From Flammula alnicola (Eukaryota > Basidiomycota > Agaricomycetes > Agaricales > Strophariaceae), in NCBI GenBank assembly GCA_015499995.1, contig JADNRV010000793.1, positions 1-12,907 on the forward strand: 12,907 bases of DNA, given 5' to 3'. A model generated the notes under the pieces. That model did not search any database. It was not told the DNA's origin and worked only from the letters and a program-made list of their open reading frames with translations. The translations under genes and the position numbers were made by a program. Positions 7,526-12,907 of the stretch are shown here, in pieces; the first letter of the stretch is position 1; each line of letters opens with the position of its first letter.

Positions 7526-8335
7526 GTAGTGGAAATGTACAATCCTCGAAGATAAATTGTATTTGTAGATGATATCCAGTTTGTTTAACAGAGTCGTTTG
7601 GCTCCTTAATGTTATGGATTTGGTCCTTGGAGACGGAGTGAAATGGCGGCTATTATGTTGCTGCTGGCAGTGGCCGTTGTTGCTATGAATATATTCACAG
7701 AAAGATATTCGATATTTTTGTACTTGAACCTGGCAACTGGTCGAAAGAAGCACTTAGAAAACGGCGCCCACTGTCATGTTCACACTGGGGCCATTTAATC
7801 CGAGACGCTTTATGTCAAGTCCCCTGTCAAGATAGTCTTTTCCTTTCAAAATTTGACGCGGCATGAAGTCGATTTACAGTTTTTCCTGCATAGGCTTAGA
7901 AACGCTCAACGTTACTCGATTTCTGTCTTTTATCTGAGGTTCATATGCAATGTAAGCGCCCTAAACACGCTAGCACATGGTTGTTCCACGAGGCGCGAGA
8001 CAGCTTACGTCAGATCTTGGCTGACCAAATGAATCGCGTCCCTTGATCTCTGTCTCATGCCCTGAATTCCTTCCGCGAAGGCTTTCTCACTTCCACCCTT
8101 ATTACCTCCACCACCGCTCTCTCTCTGCGCGCCTTTGGCCACTCGTCTGCCTCTTTCTTATCGCCTCCAGCTACTCAGCTGCCCCACATTCGTTACTTTT
8201 AACTTCGACTTCGTTCTCCCTCGTTGCTACGGACCCTTCCTAGCAAGTTTACTCAGCAACTGATCCCTCTTTGGTCGAAATCTCCCCCATTTCGAAGTTG
8301 CTCCAGTGTTATTAGACGTCTTGCTCACTTATAGT
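7526..8335. other. Intergenic region with pyrimidine-rich leader
   Basis: About 810 bp lie without a convincing gene. Bases 8060-8230 are strongly C/T-rich (CTCTCTCTCT-type runs), as in fungal promoters and 5' leaders just before a transcription start, and probably belong to the membrane-protein gene starting at 8336. The 66-codon frame at 8043-8243 in this stretch is compositional. Confidence 0.55.
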
Positions 8336-8938
8336 ATGTCACGCCCAGGTGAGTAGACTTTTGTCAAGCTCAGCGTCCAGGAGCCAACTTGGCTAACGAC
8401 CAATGCACAGCTACACGTCAGTATCGGTTGCCCCGACGTACCGATTACGTGCTCATTCCTGCGCCCCTCGGTACGTGGCAGGCTCAACCTTCGTATTTGA
8501 ACGACAAGCTGATCAGCTCTCTTAATCCTAGACCTGTCTTTGCCTTTGGCAACAGAAAAGTCGCCGTTGCCAGCTATTATCGTAACGCCATGTTCGCCCT
8601 CATCATCACGGGATTTCTCGATTGCGTTCCTCGCCTCGCCTCCTAAGCCGTCAATAAGCCAACGCTTCGCTTCGTTCAAGCATTTCAACGCCCCAAGCCT
8701 GCGGACACGCTCAATCATCTTCCTTCTCGTCGTCATATTCATCCTCGTGTGCCACCTCGTTACACACGGTCTTGCGACACGGCACCCCTACCTCGAACTC
8801 AGTGAACAGACGGGTGAAGCGCATGTCGTGCAAGGTTCATTGGGCTGGTTCGACTTTCGCGCTATGTTTGGAAGAGAAGTGGGTGTCGAACACATTTCTC
8901 GAGACATGGTTGCACCCGACGCGTTAAAGGTGCAATAA
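8336..8938 (+). CDS. Small single-pass membrane protein, 159 aa, function unknown (exons 8336-8348, 8411-8470, 8532-8938)
   Basis: The first coding exon is only 13 nt (ATG TCA CGC CCA G). It is followed by a 62-bp intron with a GTGAGT donor, CTAAC branch site and GCACAG acceptor, then a 61-bp intron (GTACGT..CCTAG). Phases join to 160 codons. The N-terminal ~80 residues are basic and Ser/Pro-rich (RQYRLPRRTDYVL, SPPKPSISQRF). One hydrophobic helix at about 85-103 (SIIFLLVVIFILVCHLV) is preceded by Arg residues, suggesting a type II membrane protein with a short ~55-residue lumenal or external tail (GWFDFRAMFGREVGVEH). Retaining intron 2 leaves the frame open to 8646 and would give a shorter form without the helix. 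I do not recognise the family. Confidence 0.72.
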
Positions 8939-9257
8939 TTGGGTCCATTGCACCTCCACCCTTCTCACGGCACATAGAATTGGAGTCCCTCTTCCTGATT
9001 TCCGATTTCAGGTGGAGTGGAAATAGACGTCCGATCCTCCATAATTGCTTTCGTTCACAGTATGATACCAACTCTTTGATCTTCTCTGGCTTGTTTGGCT
9101 TGTAATTGGAGGCCGAGCAGCATTCTTGACATTATTATGCCCTCTATTTTGAGGGCGGTGATTATAATTTATTGGCGGTTTATATCATGAAAACTTGAAG
9201 TTGGCCGGTTACAGAACCATCATTTGTCGTCGATGGCCATTGATGCTGTGAATGGCG

Positions 9258-9275
9258 GATGATGATGATGATGAT
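9258..9275. repeat. Microsatellite (GAT)6
   Basis: Six perfect GAT triplets lie in non-coding sequence. Likely polymorphic; no function is suggested by context. Confidence 0.9.
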
Positions 9276-10961
9276 CTTTGCCACATACTTATGTCGCCGA
9301 TGCCACTTCGAATTCCATATGTATATCTAGTATCATGAAAAGAATGAACGATAAACTCACAAGGGATTGACCAGCTGGTGAGTCCATCATTTGTTTTCCG
9401 GATGCTGAGGGATTTATTTATTTATTTTTTCAAAAAAGAAAAGGCTCATTAATCTGGTTCCTACCCCATCAAGATAATCATAAAGGCCATATCTTCCGAG
9501 TCGCGATGGCACATCTTCGCGATGGGTCTGTTTTGGAACTTTGTCAACGAAAGTGTCATCGGAGGAAGTTGTCATTGAAGTGTAAGTATTATCTTATCGC
9601 CGACGAGCGCAACCACAATCCCATCCAATCTCCTCCGATATCACATCAATCTCCATAGACGTTGCATTGTCAAATTTGTCAATGGGTGAGCGTTAAAGAT
9701 GGACTGACTAAGGCCTCCTGATTTCACGAAAACCTTTCCCGCCTAGCCAATGATTAATGATGACTTGCAGGAAGCGGGATGTCGATGAACTTGGAACGGG
9801 TGGGCAAGCAATTTGAAATTTGACGACGCTGGATCCTCCATGATTTCATAACCTCGGGGTGCCCCCGAACCGACCCATCAATGGAGTTTAGCAGGCTGGG
9901 CGACTGGAATTGGCCTGAATTGGCTCGGAATCTATTAAGTACCTCGCATCATGATCCTTGCCACTTGGGCTTCAAAGCTTCAAGTTTGATCTTGGCAGCG
10001 TCTTGGCTGGCAGGCGAGCTTGACCGAGGTAGCTCTTTTCACGCCCTCGCTCAAATGGCTGGATGAGACCAGCCAAAGACAACTGATTGAAGGAGTGCAC
10101 GCTGCCACGAGAAGCGCATTCCAGAGCGACCCGAAGCTTGCCAGCTGAAGCGAAGCGCCAGCACTCGCATCTGGATTCGAAAGCCGCCTAATCGCCACCA
10201 CCCGTGAGTGCACCGCCCACGGCTCTTTGCCGCTTGTTTGCCGCCACAGGGCTAGCACCTCAAACCTGCAGAGGGATGCACGGCTTTTGTGAACTGGAAA
10301 ACTTGGTCATGAGAACATGCTATCCCTGACGTAACAAAGAGAAGCCAAATTCGTCGCCCTGAAATTTGAGTTTCGGCTCTGCAGGTTTGTCGGAAAGCTT
10401 TTGGGATCCGGCCAGGTGTTTGTTTCCGTCGTTTTCCGATTGAATTGGTACGGGGATTCAATATTCATCAACGTCTCCTCTTATGTTGTATGGATAATTG
10501 ATATCGATTAAACAGATGGACTAAAGCCAATGCCTTGCAAGTGGCCGCGCCGCCGCGGGGACTGAGCGGAGACGAGCGTCTATCATGGTTGGTTGCCATT
10601 TACCTAATTTTATTTTTATTTCGTGTGAGCCTCTCTCATCTACCCCTTCGTCTGATCAATTATCGCACACCATCCTGCTCTCGACTGGTCTCTTGTGGCG
10701 AAACAGGTAGCTTTACTGTACTGCAGAAAGGTGATATCTGCTCTAACGTTGTCACATGATAACATTGAAAAGCGCACAGCTTGCTGCCCGCCGTTCGTGA
10801 TCCTCGATTCCACAAATGTCGTCCGCACGCCATATTTCTGACATGCTGTGCGGGTTGTTCGGATTGCCCAATGGATACCATTGCATTCAGGCACGCAAGA
10901 TTCCCCCATCGATGCACCCCTGATCGCCGTCTTATTATAAGTAAGGCCCAAGGGTTTTTGC

Positions 10962-10968
10962 TATAAAA
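10962..10968 (+). promoter_or_regulatory. Putative TATA box (TATAAAA) of the MARVEL-type gene
   Basis: TATAAAA lies 156 bp before the ATG at 11124, with a C/T-rich stretch (about 11030-11115) between, the usual arrangement of a fungal core promoter. The call is motif and position only. Confidence 0.45.
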
Positions 10969-11123
10969 CGGACGCCACTTATATTATCAGGACTGAGAAA
11001 GTCAAGGACGCATTCGTGACTTCCGTCGAATCACCTGTCGTTGAATTCCCCCTTGTTGTGTTCGAGCGCAAACCTCGCCCGAAACCTTCGTGAATCCTAG
11101 ACTTTTCAGCCCCTTCAACGAAG

Positions 11124-12105
11124 ATGGTTCAGGATCTGAATGGTACCCTTTCCATCGCGAGGACGATCGCATTCGGTGAATTTTTTCTTTCTCTTTCTCA
11201 ATTATTTTACGACAAGAGGATTAACCAATGCATTTTTTTCATGTTTAGGAATTGCGACTCTGTTCGCCTTCCTCGTCCTTTGCCTTGGTGCTGCCATTAC
11301 CAACTACACAACCACGTCCTTCTTTGGCGGATACTTCTCCTTTGCTGCGCTGGGCATTGCTACTGCTGTCCTTACCCTGCTCACATTGCCGGTGATGTGC
11401 GTCGCGTTTTCTTCTTTTGTGTGTTCCTTGTGCTCATTGGTCGAGCCAGGCTTTTCCTCTCTATCCAGCGCAAGGGGGCTATCACTTCCATGATCGCCAT
11501 TGAGATCGGTTGGACTTGTACGTGCATTTTTCTGCCAACAAGTGTACATTCACCCAAACATTCTTATCTTAGGGTTCCTCTGGATTCTGTGGCTCTCTGT
11601 CGGCGGTTCATCTGCAGGCACTGTCTGGCTTGGTAACTGTAGCATCTGGTTGAGTGCGTCTATTGTCTTTGCAGAAATTTATCATGGTTATTGACAATGT
11701 TTTTTCTCTCTCTCCTTTGTAGCCGGAAAAGGCGAGGCTATGTGCCGCGAAACTCAGGCCTTGACAGCCTTCGGTTTCCTCACTTGGGTTGTCCGTAAGT
11801 CCATTCCTTTCTTCCGAAATGTACCCACCATTTTTTGACACTCAATTAAAACAGTTTTCGCGTACAATATCACACTCATTGTTTTCGTGATCAGACAACA
11901 CATGCGCGGAAACAGCAGTGTTTGGACTGGATATGTGAATGAGACCGATTTCGCCGCTGCAGGTCCCACCACCACCGAGCCTAAATTTGCTGCGAGCAAT
12001 TTCGCTCCCCAATATGCTCCCCAGACCACCGTGTCTCCCGGCTACCCTGTGCAGCCTGCCATTCCCCAGCAGCAGCAGACAACGAGTCCCTATCCTCAGG
12101 TGTAA
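11124..12105 (+). CDS. MARVEL-type four-helix membrane protein, 216 aa, six exons
   Basis: Exons 11124-11175, 11249-11396, 11450-11517, 11573-11632, 11723-11794 and 11855-12105 join in phase, with introns of 73, 53, 55, 90 and 60 bp (donors GTGAAT, GTGCGT, GTACGT, GTAACT, GTAAGT). The product has four hydrophobic helices at about 12-35, 45-70, 78-100 and 121-147. A short polar N-terminus contains ARTIAFG, and there is a loop after helix 3 with a Cys (EAMCRETQ). This topology fits the MARVEL superfamily of membrane-apposition proteins, which in fungi include plasma-membrane and eisosome-associated members. The cytosolic tail (about 148-216) is Pro/Gln/Thr-rich with PQYAPQ and QQQQ and ends YPQV, a likely flexible protein-binding tail. 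Exon joins are chosen for phase and helix continuity. The family call is from topology and composition, not a search. Confidence 0.8.
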
Positions 12106-12793
12106 TTCATTCTCTGGCCAAGGATTTTTACCCATCCCTTCCATACCTGGTAATACCACTCAACCACAGTTTTTATAACGGATTTGAATGATCGATTTAC
12201 GTTTTATCTCTCCAACAATGAAATGGCTCTTTCGGGTCTGATGCTTGTTCTTTCTTCGTATCTACTTACGTATTGTCACCCACCTGTCTGGAAATTATCT
12301 TGTACTTATTGATGGCGCCCGCTGTCTCCCATGTTGTCGCTCTGACAATAAGACTTGCTCGCGCTTTGCGACCTTCATCCCATCCTGGCAGTCAGATTTT
12401 ACTTGATCTGTTATGCTGAAGTAAATGGCCCACCATAAGTACATATCTCCCTTCTATCGGAACTTGCTTCGTGACAGTTGTTCTTAAGTTGTTGATCCAG
12501 ATGGTCATCTCAAATGGACTGGACACGAATCGGTAAATGGGTTCCTGGTATTCTCGCATTAAGGGTATGCCTGTTGCATCTTACGAGAACTGCATTCGCT
12601 CTTGCACTTCTATTTACGTTGTGAAGGAGAGTCAGATTACACGACATTAGTTGTACTGTACATAAGTTATACACTGTAAATAAATGGATGGCATGTAGAA
12701 TTACAAATACAGGCCGTGTAATTATTCACGGCTGGTCTAAGGGTAGTCTTGAATACAGCATATGAAGCCCAATCCCTTGTGATAAAATCCTGC
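12106..12793. other. Convergent 3' region between the MARVEL-type gene and the right-edge gene
   Basis: About 690 bp between two stop codons facing each other. There is no convincing frame on either strand. The stretch should hold the 3' untranslated ends of both genes and is T/A-rich towards 12600-12720. Confidence 0.55.
12679..12684 (+). terminator. Possible polyadenylation signal (AATAAA)
   Basis: AATAAA overlaps TGTAAATA (12675-12682), which fits a Puf-protein-type binding core if transcribed. It is 574 bp after the MARVEL stop, rather far for a fungal 3' UTR, so its use by that gene is uncertain. Confidence 0.3.
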
Positions 12794-12907
12794 TTAATTA
12801 CCATCCTCGGGACTGTCGTCGTCGGAGTCAGCCTCGTATCCGTCCGAGGGCATCAACAACCTTGGGTAAGTTCGTCGAGCAGAGGTAGACGCGGCGGCCT
12901 TTAAAGA
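12794..12907 (-). CDS. C-terminal end of an unidentified protein (partial)
   Basis: Thirty-seven codons and a TAA stop (12796-12794) run in from the right edge. The reading has a basic part (STSARRTYPRLLMPS) and then an acidic end (DGYEADSDDDSPEDGN). Charged acidic tails like this are common in fungal nuclear and cytosolic proteins and do not identify the family. Codon use and lack of stops support a real exon, but it is short. The gene is convergent with the MARVEL-type gene. Confidence 0.5.
   Translation of the reverse strand, partial: SLKAAASTSARRTYPRLLMPSDGYEADSDDDSPEDGN

Larger units (their letters stand above)
8939..11123. other. Long intergenic region without a supportable gene
   Basis: About 2.2 kb. 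Short frames occur on both strands (at 9881-10066 plus and 9980-10258, 10252-10461 and 10640-10951 minus). None has a recognisable motif, membrane helix or consistent splice sites. Notable small features are a GAT microsatellite (9258-9275), an AT-rich run near 9412-9430, and a 9-bp direct repeat TCGCGATGG at 9501-9509 and 9517-9525. The end nearest 11123 is the promoter of the MARVEL-type gene. An unannotated non-coding transcript is possible but not shown. Confidence 0.55.

Noticed and set aside
9993..10107. Inverted 9-bp pair TGGCAGCGT / ACGCTGCCA
   Set aside because: Arms are short for a 97-bp gap and are expected by chance in a stretch this size.
9881..10461. Frames at 9881-10066 (+), 9980-10258 (-) and 10252-10461 (-)
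   Set aside because: They overlap on opposite strands, lack motifs and have no supporting splice sites.
10640..10966. 103-codon minus-strand and 61-codon plus-strand frames in the promoter region of the MARVEL-type gene
   Set aside because: No recognisable domain, overlapping frames on both strands, and location in a promoter.
1..12907. tRNA genes, CRISPR arrays, bacterial operons
   Set aside because: I saw no GGTTCGA-type internal promoter box in a tRNA-like fold, no regularly spaced repeats, and the gene structures are spliced and eukaryotic.

Overview
The window looks like nuclear DNA of a filamentous basidiomycete, most likely an agaricomycete. The genes carry several short introns (49-90 bp) with GT..AG ends and CTAAC/CTGAC-like branch sites, intergenic leaders are pyrimidine-rich, and the retroelement proteins match the DIRS/Ngaro-type elements common in mushroom genomes. 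No search was run; all names rest on motifs and reading frames seen here.

Positions 1 to about 4.77 kb (minus strand) hold a tyrosine-recombinase-type retrotransposon whose 3' end is cut by the left edge. In its own direction it has a 480-aa Gag-like protein with Cys/His clusters (4532-3090), a reverse transcriptase-RNase H protein (3628-537), and the start of a probable tyrosine recombinase ORF (544 to the edge) that overlaps the RT-RNase H stop codon. The RT frame is split by a 785-bp segment (2524-1740) with GT..AG ends. Joining its flanks restores a continuous RT palm. Inside that segment sits a 403-bp hAT-type MITE (2086-2488) with near-perfect terminal inverted repeats and a perfect 8-bp target duplication, GATAGAAG. 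So a DNA transposon lies in an intron-like segment of a retrotransposon whose visible ORFs are otherwise open.

Positions 4.8-7.5 kb hold two plus-strand host genes. One encodes a small (119-aa) probable mitochondrial protein whose start codon is only 270 bp from the divergent gag start, across a hairpin-rich spacer. The other is a six-exon gene for a 508-aa protein with a Ser-rich N-terminal half and a Trp/Arg/Glu-rich C-terminal half that I do not recognise.

Positions 8.3-8.9 kb hold a three-exon gene for a 159-aa single-pass membrane protein. It is followed by about 2.2 kb without a supportable gene (8939-11123). Positions 11.1-12.1 kb hold a six-exon gene for a 216-aa four-helix membrane protein of MARVEL type with a Pro/Gln-rich tail. 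The right edge cuts the acidic C-terminus of a minus-strand gene (12794-12907), convergent with the MARVEL gene.

The host genes show no common pathway; they look like an ordinary run of housekeeping or unknown fungal genes. The unusual part is the nested transposon structure on the left and its contact with the promoter of the small mitochondrial gene.
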